Below, in pieces: positions 33,838 to 42,305 of a stretch of 64,000 nucleotides of DNA (position 1 is its first letter; every line of letters begins with the position of its first letter). The position numbers and the translations under genes were made by a program. This stretch comes from Leguminivora glycinivorella. Lineage: Eukaryota > Arthropoda > Insecta > Lepidoptera > Tortricidae. The stretch is taken from the NCBI RefSeq assembly GCF_023078275.1, contig NC_062990.1, positions 9,873,549-9,937,548 on the forward strand, in the 5' to 3' direction. The notes under the pieces are model-generated. The model saw only the letters and a program-made list of their open reading frames with translations, had not been told where the DNA came from and did no database searches.

Positions 33838-33865
33838 ATAACCCTAACCTAACCTAACCTAACCA
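33838..33865. repeat. Short interstitial CCTAA array
   Basis: About four head-to-tail CCTAA units (TAACCTAACCTAACCTAACC). TTAGG is the insect telomere repeat, but here the array abuts repeat E, which itself ends in GGTTAGGTTA, so simple expansion of that end is more likely than a telomeric origin. Confidence 0.5.
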
Positions 33866-34105
33866 CAAAATTAAAAATGTTAAAAAACCCCCGACCGCGA
33901 CATAGTGACCGATTTTCATGAAACATGGGTAAGAACACTCACTAACTCAGCTTTCAGATTAAAAAATCTACTTTAATCGGTTTATCCATTCGGGAGCTAT
34001 GATGCCACAGACAGACATACACACATACAGACAGATAGACAGACAAACAGACAGACACGTCAAACTTATAACACCCCGTCGTTTTTGCGTCGGGGGTTAA
34101 AAATG
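33853..34105 (-). repeat. Dispersed repeat E, minus copy
   Basis: CCCCCGACCGCGACATAGTG, ATTTTCATGAAACATGGGTA, GGGAGCTATGATGCCACAGA, (ACAG)n and CGTTTTTGCGTCGGGGG appear in the reverse of the order seen at 45452. Confidence 0.6.
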
Positions 34106-34149
34106 TATATTATAATAATTAGTATATACATTCAATAGCCCAGTTCAAT

Positions 34150-34320
34150 GTATATTCCATAAACTCTTATATAGTCCTTACACCCTGGCGACCCGCCTTA
34201 AAAGTGCCCCTGTGGCCTATGTGCTGAATAAATGATTTGTAATTTGCACTGAAGCTTTAGTAGTTTCATGTATTCTGCCTACCCCTTTATGGGATACAGG
34301 CGTGATTGTATGTATGTAAT
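34150..34320 (+). repeat. LINE tail joined to a repeat D end
   Basis: GTGCTGAATAAATGATTTGT (34202-34221) looks like a LINE end. It is followed at once by the last third of repeat D (CACTGAAGCTTTAGTAGTTT, CCCCTTTATGGGATACAGGC). Confidence 0.4.
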
Positions 34321-34530
34321 TTGTAATTTGCGTCCCATTACAAGGGCAAGGGCAGCATCCGCTCGGTGTATCATTACATTTCATGAATTTGTCGAAAGGT
34401 CCGCTACGTGTTGGCTTCGGCTCTGCGCACGCAGAACTCCCAAAGGTCCGGAATTTAAAAGTTTCCGTGACGGGAAAGGGATAATATCACATACCTATTC
34501 CTGTAAATTGTAAATGGATATTCGGTAATG

Positions 34531-35037
34531 CAGTCAACCAATTGGAACCCTAGGCCGCTCTATAACCATGTTAAAATGACAACCAGTAAGAGATTTCTTT
34601 GGATTTCTTACTATATGATTTATAACGACTTCCGGTTGGGACGCCATCTTAGCGGTTTCGTGTCGTGAATAATTTATTTTTCTTTTACTCATTAATGTTG
34701 TTTAAAGTGTAATATTGATAGCTTATTATGCAGTAAACTAATGGTGTAGTGAGAAGCTGATGAAGAATTGTTCTCGAAACGCGTTTAGCCTCTTTTTTGT
34801 CGTAAACGGCCGGTAGTCCACGTGCTCTTGTAAAATCTAGCTATCAATTTACAAGTGCTAAGTCACCGTACAATGTCGTACTTACCGTACAAAAATTACT
34901 AATATTAGCTCATATCACCTTGACACTGGCGAAATAGTCCCAATGGACTGAAGCCATTTAATTTTAAAAACTGAACTGATTTATAACGTCACTGTGACAT
35001 AGTTCTGCAATGGTCTAGTGTTCCAATTGGTTGACTA
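34531..35037. mobile_element. MITE, CAGTCAAC family, interrupted by a 349-bp insertion
   Basis: Left half GCAGTCAACCAATTGGAACC to TGATTTATAACG (34627); right half TGATTTATAACGTCACTGTG to TTCCAATTGGTTGACTATG. The uninterrupted copy at 10628-10763 has TGATTTATAACG (reverse complement) only once, so the 12 bp were duplicated on insertion. Confidence 0.7.
34628..34976. mobile_element. Unclassified insertion with 12-bp target duplication
   Basis: It starts ACTTCCGGTTGGGACGCCAT and ends AATTTTAAAAACTGAAC, with TGATTTATAACG on both sides (34616-34627, 34977-34988). A 12-bp duplication is typical of LINE-driven retroposition, so this may be a SINE or a truncated LINE piece; no poly-A tail, tRNA-like box or protein frame is clear. 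A word such as GTTCTCGAAACGCG lies near 34773. Confidence 0.65.
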
Positions 35038-35111
35038 TGTTGCAGAATGTAGTTTGTATACCTATGTATAAGACTAGCAACATTAATATTCATGGTTTCC
35101 AAGATTACATA

Positions 35112-35256
35112 TCGTCACTACTTTTAAAAAATCTCGTATCTCACGCTGCTTCTCAAAGTTAAAACGCAGTAAGTCTATATGCATTCCATACATACTTACT
35201 ACAAGTTTCTTTTCATTGACAGACGAAGATACGAGTTTTTTTAAAAGTAGTGACGA
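35112..35256. mobile_element. TA-flanked MITE, TCGTCACTAC family, inverted orientation
   Basis: Third copy of the family (5875, 11257). The interior is reversed relative to those: GCATTCCATACATACTTAC reads on the plus strand. TA lies on both sides. Confidence 0.65.
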
Positions 35257-35606
35257 TATGTAATTTTTTTTTGGACAATACCTATATCACTCGTCTCACA
35301 CGTACTTCTGGTTTTTTATTAATTTAAAATACTTTCATGGACCCTAGGCCATTGTTTCTTCCTTTAACAAACTGTACCTAAACTATTTAAACCGATCAAA
35401 CTTCTGTCTCATTCACTATCGCAGCCACAGCGACCATGCCGGATGGTCGGCTTAAGATACACACTTGAGCTTTTAAAATAAACTTATAAGTTCAATAGCT
35501 CTGGAGAGCAGGAAATAAGTTATTCTGATACTATTGAGATGGGTTAGGATTGGTATTTTGAGGTTTAAATGCTACAATATTTAGTGTACCATTTGAGTGG
35601 GTAAAT

Positions 35607-35858
35607 AACCTAACCACAAAATGGAAATTTTGAAAAAACCCCCGACCGCGACATAGTGGACCGATTTTCATGAAACATGGCTAATAAGAACACTCTCGAC
35701 CAATTCAGCTTTCAAACAAAAAAAAAAACTAAATCTAAATCGGTTCACTCGTTCGGGAGCTAGTTATGATGCCACAGACAGACACACACACAAACTGACA
35801 GACAGACACTTCAAACTTATAACACCCCGTCGTTTTTGCGTCGGGGATTTAAAAATGG
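35607..35858 (-). repeat. Dispersed repeat E, minus copy
   Basis: It runs from CTAACCACAAAATGG to CGTTTTTGCGTCGGGG in reverse order, very like 33853-34105. Confidence 0.6.
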
Positions 35859-35859
35859 T

Positions 35860-36403
35860 CAAATAGCCTATACTCTTACGAAGCTTAAGCTAATGAGTTG
35901 TTAGTTAGTTACCCAAATTTACTATCTACTTAGGGCGGCATGTACTGCAACCCTATGAGGTACAAGACCTTACAGCCCAAAGAATCTGGAATTTCCTGGA
36001 TTCAACGTAGAGTTGTGCCTGCTCGTTCACTGAAAAGATTGCTCCCAACTAGTACGATCTCCGAAGTGTACTAGTTCGTTCTTTTAGGACATTTAGGACA
36101 GTAGTACACCGAGAGACCGAGAGATAAATTGTGCATATGGCGTACCGTACAGTAACGTTCGCTCGTACTAGCCGAGAGCTGATCGGCCGTTTTCGCGCGC
36201 TCTCGGTCGGTTTCGGTAGGATCACACGGATCGCTTTGCTGTCATTGTCACTCCTCGGCTCTTCGCTCCTTTCGCTCCCATTCTGTTGCGCGTGTGTGAG
36301 TGTACTAAATGTACTAGAGAGCAGAATCCTTTGGGAGTAGTTCGGTCTAGTACAGTGCAGGGAATCGTGTCTTTTGTACTATTAGTACATGTCCTACACA
36401 AGT
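35860..36403. other. No gene confirmed; GC-rich patch
   Basis: Positions 36130-36300 are locally GC-rich and hold a 69-codon plus frame with a hydrophobic centre (RIALLSLSLLGSSLLSLPFC). It might mimic a signal peptide, but no consensus donor continues it to an exon, and the GTACTAG-rich surroundings look repeat-derived. I do not annotate it as a gene. Confidence 0.35.
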
Positions 36404-36753
36404 CTTATCATATCATCATATCATTCTTTATTGCAATCATGTTCATTTTACATAGGATGGTATTCAAATATTATAAGGTAGGTACATGATACCCTGTTAG
36501 GGCATGGCAATAATCTTAAGGACTACTTAGTGAACTAAAACTAAAGTAAAATTAGTCTTAATATAATTCTATACATGGAGATGATAATTGAATAATAATT
36601 TTTATAATTGACAGTTACTGACAAAATATAAATATAATTTGTGATCATAAAATTTTGAAATAATAGGTAGTCAATAATTTAGTACAAAGTAGGTATAATA
36701 GTAAATAATAAATAATTGAAATTAAAATTAAATAATTGTTATGTCCTTCAAAA

Positions 36754-39666
36754 TCAATTTGGCAAAGTGTCGTCATTTAAATATTCTTCGATTGTATAGT
36801 AACATTTGTCTTGGAGAAGTTTCTTTAAATTACTTTTAAATACTTTGATGTTTTTTTCCTGCAATAACTGTTGAGGTAGCTTGTTGGCTATGGTAGCGCA
36901 TCTATAATGGGGGCCGTTTCTATACATAGCTAGATTTGAAATTGGTAAAAGGTACTGAATTCTGTTCCGTCTATTTGAGGTGATTTTTTGTAAGGGAAAT
37001 AAGTTTGCGTTATTTCTGACAAACATGGCCGCTTCCATAATGTACATACTAGGTAAAGTTAGAATTTTATGCTTTATAAAGTGAGGACGGCTGCTATTAG
37101 GTATTCGCGTATTAGTAAGGATGCGTATACATTTTTTCTGTAAAACAAACAGTTGGTCTACTTCTGTGCTCGCACCCCACAATATTATTCCGTAATTAAG
37201 CCAAGAGTTTGCGTACGCGTAATATGCAGACAACGCCGTTTCAAAGTTAGTATTTATTTTAAGCACGCTGAGAGCGTATATAAATCGAGACAGTTTAGTG
37301 CAAATTTTTTGTACATGCGATTTCCAATTTATATTTGAGTCAATATTTATTCCTAATAAATTAAATTCCGATACTTCCTCTATAGGCGTATTGTCAATCG
37401 TAAGTGACATTTGGAGTGATTGCTTTTGTACCGGTTTGAACTGGATAATTTTAGTTTTCTTTAAATTTATTGTTAGGTTATGGTCATCGAGCCATGCCTG
37501 AGTTGTTGTAAAAATGTCTTGTAATTTTTCATTGCAAGTTTCATTATTCGGACAACCAAATAATAGCGAGACATCATCCGCAAACATTATACATGTTGTG
37601 TCTAATATTGTAGGCAAGTCGTTTACATAGGCTAGAAACAACAGATACCCGGCCACACTTCCTTGGGGAATTGAGTACGAAGTATGTCGTGTTTCTGATA
37701 TCACCTCCTTAATTTGCCCAGAGTCCTTAAAAAAGTGATTTATTTGTACGTACTGGCTACGGTTCTCAAGGTACGACCTAAACCATTGATGGGCGTTTCC
37801 GCGAATACCCATACCATTCAATTTTGACAACAGGATTTTATGGGAAACGCGATCATAAGCCTTACTCATGTCGAGCAATAAACCAACGCTGTACTGTTTC
37901 CGATCTATAGTACTGAGGATTTCCTGAACGTAATTATAAACTGCAAGTATAGTGGAGTGGTGTTTTCTGAACCCAAATTGATTTTTGTTAAGAACATTAA
38001 ATTTTTCAAAAAAACTATATACTCTATTAATCATTGCTTTTTCAAAAATTTTTGAGATGGCTGGGAGAAGAGCAATAGGTCTGTAATGATTTGGGTCTTT
38101 GCTATCGCCTCCTGGCTTTAAAATGGGTTTAATTTTGGCGATCTTTAAGCGGTCTGGAAAAACTCCTTGATTTAGCGATTGGTTGATAAGGATGTGTAAA
38201 GGTGTGACTAATTCCTTGGCGCACTTTTTTATAAGTGTTGGAGGTATTTCATCTATGCCAAAACTTTTTTTATTTTTCATTTGACCGATTATTGTGAGAA
38301 TTTCCTGTTTAGTTACCTCGCTAATGAAAAGGGAGTTTATCAGTGGCGAGATAACGGGTCTGCCAGTCGCATGCGCCGGCGCACCTGACCCGTCACCCCC
38401 GGCCGGCGGTGACGCGCCTACTGACACAAAATATTCGTTGAGTGCAGTTGCAATTGATTGGGGCGATTCTACAATGGTTTTATTTATGTTCAGCGATAAA
38501 TTTTTTGTATTATTTTGTTGGCCGTCTTTTTTGTATGCTGTTATATCCCTAATAACATTCCACATAGTTTTCGTCGTATTTTTGGAAGCTTTCATTCTCC
38601 TTACAAAATTCAATTTTTTTGACGTCTTTACACAGTTTTTAAGGGTTTTCCTGTACAATTTGTAGAATCTAGTCAGTACGGCGTCTCCGGACTGATTTAT
38701 GAGCTTTTTTAATGCTCGTTTGTGTTTACAAGCAATTCGGAGACCAGTTGTTATCCATGAATTTGTTCTGGGTGTGCGAAAATTTGTTTTAAGCTTCGGT
38801 ATACATTTATTCAAAATTTGTGTCAGGTGGTCACTGAACGCATTGTAATTTTGATTTATGTCGTCGTAAGCTATAATTTTAGTCCAATCAGAAAGAAATA
38901 GTTCGTTTTTGAACGCGGACATGTTGTTTTCGTTAAAATTTCTTTTGTATGTGTATATTTTTTTTATATGATTTTTGTCACTAACATGTTGTTTCGGCAG
39001 TTCATAAATAACACTTTTATGATCGGATATGCCATAATCCTCAACCAAAACACGCTTTTTGTCTAGCTCGTTAGTAAATATAAGGTCAATGCAAGTTGCT
39101 GATTTCTTTATTTCTCTAGTCGGTGTTTTTACTATTTGGTGCAGGTTAAATGGTAACAAAGTAGTTAAAAGCCTTTCGGAATGTCTCGACTTGGCAGCCA
39201 CATTGATGTTAAAGTCACCGCATAAAATTACATGTAATTTTTGTTCTTTTAAACTAATTATTTTAAGAAGTGTGTCTAATTTTTCATAAAATACATCGAT
39301 ATCGCGATCAGGCCTATATATACAAATCAATAATATGCGCTCCGTTGGTATTTCTACGGCACAACATTCGAAAATAAGTTCTGTAGATAATTGCGTAATA
39401 TCTTCCCGATTTATGAAGTCGATGCCTTCTTTTAGCAGAATCGCCACTCCACCACCCGAGTGGCATTTCCGATAGAAGGCCGATGCAAAATTATATCCAT
39501 TAATGTGTATTAGATCTTTTTGCATTTCTGATATCCATGTTTCTGATAAACAAACGGCTGGTAAGTTTTTTGAACTGAGGAGAGTTTCAAATATGTGCGT
39601 TTTATTTTTTAAACTTTGGGAATTCTGTATCAATATGTTAAAGTTAGTTTCGAAAGGTGCGGCCTC
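36754..39666 (-). CDS. LINE ORF2: endonuclease-reverse transcriptase
   Basis: The frame is open from 39666; the first conventional start considered is the TTG at 39633, giving 959 codons. Counted from there, residues 1-210 are the APE-type endonuclease (SETW at 30-33, GDFNIN at 139-144, SDHKS at 203-207). Residues 440-720 form the reverse transcriptase (HYRPIALLPAISKIFEK, LLDMSKAYDRVSHKIL near 586-601, IPQGSVAGYLLF near 655, FADD at 684-687). The remaining part is the C-terminal region with no RNase H seen. It would nick target DNA and prime reverse transcription of its own RNA. The RT block reads QGSVAGYLLF where most elements have QGSVLGPLLF. A GC-rich run coding ASPPAGGDGSGAPAHATG (near 405-425) stands out from the AT-rich rest. 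No internal stop, so the copy may be young. ORF1 is broken, however. Confidence 0.85.
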   Translation of the reverse strand, partial: EAAPFETNFNILIQNSQSLKNKTHIFETLLSSKNLPAVCLSETWISEMQKDLIHINGYNFASAFYRKCHSGGGVAILLKEGIDFINREDITQLSTELIFECCAVEIPTERILLICIYRPDRDIDVFYEKLDTLLKIISLKEQKLHVILCGDFNINVAAKSRHSERLLTTLLPFNLHQIVKTPTREIKKSATCIDLIFTNELDKKRVLVEDYGISDHKSVIYELPKQHVSDKNHIKKIYTYKRNFNENNMSAFKNELFLSDWTKIIAYDDINQNYNAFSDHLTQILNKCIPKLKTNFRTPRTNSWITTGLRIACKHKRALKKLINQSGDAVLTRFYKLYRKTLKNCVKTSKKLNFVRRMKASKNTTKTMWNVIRDITAYKKDGQQNNTKNLSLNINKTIVESPQSIATALNEYFVSVGASPPAGGDGSGAPAHATGRPVISPLINSLFISEVTKQEILTIIGQMKNKKSFGIDEIPPTLIKKCAKELVTPLHILINQSLNQGVFPDRLKIAKIKPILKPGGDSKDPNHYRPIALLPAISKIFEKAMINRVYSFFEKFNVLNKNQFGFRKHHSTILAVYNYVQEILSTIDRKQYSVGLLLDMSKAYDRVSHKILLSKLNGMGIRGNAHQWFRSYLENRSQYVQINHFFKDSGQIKEVISETRHTSYSIPQGSVAGYLLFLAYVNDLPTILDTTCIMFADDVSLLFGCPNNETCNEKLQDIFTTTQAWLDDHNLTINLKKTKIIQFKPVQKQSLQMSLTIDNTPIEEVSEFNLLGINIDSNINWKSHVQKICTKLSRFIYALSVLKINTNFETALSAYYAYANSWLNYGIILWGASTEVDQLFVLQKKCIRILTNTRIPNSSRPHFIKHKILTLPSMYIMEAAMFVRNNANLFPLQKITSNRRNRIQYLLPISNLAMYRNGPHYRCATIANKLPQQLLQEKNIKVFKSNLKKLLQDKCYYTIEEYLNDDTLPN

Positions 39667-40629
39667 CTAAGTCTTCATTGGTCCTGTGTGGTTCGCTAGT
39701 CCTGTTTATTTGTTCGGAGCCTCCGCTCGAGGCTGCCGCCACTGCCGGTTCGTTATTTGATGAGATTGTGGATGAGATCGTAGATTGTCTATCCCGCGCA
39801 TCGCCGCTTAACATCGCCTCGTTCTTGTTTACGTTTTTTTCCTGTTCCGTAGATAAAGGTGGGTTCGGTGATAAGCTGCAAGCCGCGGGAGTAACTTCTT
39901 GACCATTTACATATAATTTATTACGACGTATGATCGCATAATTTCCTTCTGACGTGACTCTTGCAACATTTTTATTAACTGGTGTCTTTTTTGTAGATCT
40001 TCTTTGTTCAGAAAGTTAGTTATTTTATAGCCACTGTTTCGAAAATAATGTACGTTTTCTATGATGTAATTTTTCATTCGTTTGCTTATGAGCTCTATAG
40101 CGATAGGCCGGTTCCTTTTGCCAATTTTCCCAATTCGCTCAGCTGATTCAATGTAACCGTTTATATTTATGTTAAGTATTTCGGCAAACATTGCACTAAT
40201 GCGTGGATATAAGTCCGCTTCCACTTCTCCATAGTACTCGTCCAGGCCGTGTAGAACTATAGTTTTTGACTCGTTTTGGTTGTTTAAAGGTACGGAACAA
40301 TTAGTAATACGTGTTTGTAGGTCATGTAAGGTTGCCGCTAGGTGTTTGTTTTCTTTTTCTAGGTGTATGATTTTTTCATTTGTAGTTTGTAGCTCCTTTT
40401 TCAAAATGTCCTGTTGCGTTTTTACGTCCTCGGTTTGTTTTATTAGATCCAGTTTTAAATGTTTAACTGATTCAGTTATTTCTGTGTGAATTAGAAGTTT
40501 CATGGTAGTCATGATAGTTTGGTTGTTCTGCTGTAATTTTTTGTCCAAGAGGTTACTGATTTGTTCCAAAGTGACACTTGGGGTGGGGGGGGGGTTATTC
40601 AACGGGCATAAGTAAGGATATTTAACCAT
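39644..40629 (-). pseudogene. LINE ORF1, frameshifted
   Basis: Codons from 40629 encode about 240 residues: a proline run at the N-terminus over a homopolymer of ten C, a long amphipathic coiled coil (roughly residues 60-115), then a globular basic part (RIGKIGKRNRPIAIELISKR, TNFLNKEDLQKRHQL) typical of LINE ORF1 RNA-binding proteins. That frame stops at 39907. Another minus frame is open through the same place: it carries the more typical motif SEGNYAIIRRNKLYVNGQEV and runs on to a stop at 39644-39646. A small indel near 39950-39990 therefore broke ORF1. The tail of the second frame overlaps the open frame of ORF2 by about 20 bp. Confidence 0.65.
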
Positions 40630-40680
40630 AAAGGGCCGTCACAATAGATCACTACTGGTCGACGTGACGCACAGAGGCCC

Positions 40681-41381
40681 ACAATACCAAACAATAATAC
40701 CCAAATTTCATAACAAAATCTCAAATTTAATTCCAGTTCGGTCTTAGCCAGTCATTAGAGGTAATTGCACTGATGAGTTTTAAACTAATGCACCCATTAC
40801 ACTAATGAAGTTATCAGCTGTTAGTGTTGAAACCCATTCAGTGTTCCATTCATTCACGAATGAACGTATCATTCGATTTCCGTAGTCTTAGTTGACGGTT
40901 ATCACCGTGTGGCGTGTACATCCGGTTCCAATATCAGGATCTGGAAGGTAATTTTGGTGTCGGTATAGAATTGTTGATTTTTCAGTTTTTTTCCTTTGCC
41001 CAATAAGATGTCCGACTGCTAGACAAAGGCACCATAATTTCCACGAGTTCAACGTGTCAAAATGGACTTTTAGGTCTTAATCCAACGATTGATTTTGGCT
41101 AAATCCACGGTCCATTTGGGGTCTAAGGCCTATAACATTTATTTAGCCTGACAGTTCTTCGAGCTATGATTGCGATATTAACGGCCATCAACGGGTCAGT
41201 TGCAGAAAATTTATGGCCTCCATAGAAAAAAAATCTGAATTGGGACATGATCATTTTGTATGGGATGTAAAAGCACACCTCACCAAAAAAAAAATTAAAA
41301 AAGGAGAGATGGAACAGGAATAAGATAATAATGGGAATCTAAATAGAGTTTTTTATTACAGTGATAGAATTACGTTACGTT
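40681..41381. other. No gene seen; possible LINE 5' UTR
   Basis: Directly upstream of LINE ORF1 on the minus strand. A 5' UTR of the LINE could extend into it, but I see no boundary, TATA-like or repeat signal. No host exon is recognised. Confidence 0.4.
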
Positions 41382-41625
41382 ACCTGTGTGGTGACGAGTT
41401 AATAATTTCACCACCCCCTTTCTTCCCGTGGGTGTCGTAGAAGGCGACTATGGGATATGGGTTAAATTGTGGCTTAGGCGAGAGGCTGGCAACCTGTCAC
41501 TGCAATGCCACAGTTTCGTTTTCTTTCAACCCCTTATTTGCCAAGAGTGGCACTGAAGCTTTAGTAGTTTCATGTGTTCTGCCTACCCCTTTATGGGAAA
41601 CAGGCGTGATTGTATGTATGTATGA
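41382..41625 (+). repeat. Dispersed repeat D, long copy
   Basis: It runs from TGTGTGGTGACGAGTTAATA to CTTTATGGGAAACAGGCGTG, followed by TGTATGTATG. The 88-codon frame through it (41450) also exists in the 31400 copy and is repeat translation. Confidence 0.6.
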
Positions 41626-41974
41626 TAGAATTACGTTATGTTTTTCTCACGTGAATCGTGTTCAAAACAGCCTTGTTTTCACGGGACATAAAATTACATA
41701 TGCCGTGGTTCTATGAAACTGTTAAAATAATGCCAGCAAGAAAAGGGAGTGCAGTAGGCCGTATTCCCCTTAGACCACAAGGCCCGGGCCTAGGACTCTA
41801 AGCAACCTGGCAATATTTTGAGGTTAAGAATGGGGCCCTGATAAAGCTTAGGAAGCTGATAAAGCTTAACCTTTTTTACGTGCCCCACTTAGCCTTAACA
41901 AGGAGCCTGTCTCCATAGTCCAAAGTTCCAAACTATAGCGTGAGTAGGAATGTTTTATTTGTAAATCTGGCCCC

Positions 41975-42123
41975 GTAGCCGAATGGCATTTCTCCGACGC
42001 CAAACGAAAGCGATACGCCGCTGGCTCTGTCGCGCCAATACGCAAGCGCGATAGAGATAGATATCTACTAGCGCTTCGTTTCGTGAGCGTTTCGTGAGCG
42101 ATTGTGCCATTCGGCTAGCCACC
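41975..42123. mobile_element. MITE P, copy just upstream of the first visible Ig exon
   Basis: GTAGCCGAATGGCATTTCTC at the left, ATTGTGCCATTCGGCTAG at the right, with the ATAGAGATAGATATCTAC core. It lies about 90 bp before the acceptor at 42214-42215. Confidence 0.65.
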
Positions 42124-42215
42124 CAGTTAGGGAACAGATAAAGGAAGAATCCCCAAGAAGCGTAAGGCACTATTTGGTTTCATAAATTAACATTATGTTT
42201 GTCCATTTGTTTCAG

Positions 42216-42305
42216 AAGCGAGACACTCTTTGGAACGACGAGAGGCTGACGTGGACTTCTTCCAGGATGACCCGGGCTCCGACAACGAACAGAACGACGA
42301 AGGAG
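42216..42305 (+). CDS. Ig gene, exon a (acidic leader)
   Basis: The acceptor TTGTTTCAG precedes it and the donor GTAAAC follows. The frame enters with two bases of a split codon. It encodes LERREADVDFFQDDPG and more acidic residues. It is the first visible exon, not the first exon of the gene, as no start or signal peptide is present. Confidence 0.75.

Larger units (their letters stand above)
36404..40680 (-). mobile_element. Nearly full-length LINE (CR1/Jockey-like), minus strand
   Basis: It reads from the 5' part (around 40680) to the 3' end near 36404. It has ORF1 (coiled coil plus RNA-binding-like part), ORF2 (endonuclease plus reverse transcriptase) and a 3' UTR of about 330 bp. The 3' end on the minus strand reads TGCAATAAAGAATGATATGA and closes with short ATGAT repeats, as in CR1-type LINEs that end in microsatellite rather than poly-A. 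The 5' boundary is uncertain. It lies upstream of the visible Ig exons and in opposite orientation to them. Confidence 0.75.

Noticed and set aside
36131..36340. Candidate signal-peptide exon for the Ig gene
   Set aside because: The hydrophobic stretch is plausible but there is no clear donor in phase with the two-base entry of exon a, and the surroundings look repeat-derived.
41955..42170. 71-codon minus frame with MAQSLTKRSRNEALVD, repeated at 44155 and similar at 44897
   Set aside because: The same peptide arises from each copy of MITE P, on either strand according to orientation. It is repeat sequence, not a gene family.
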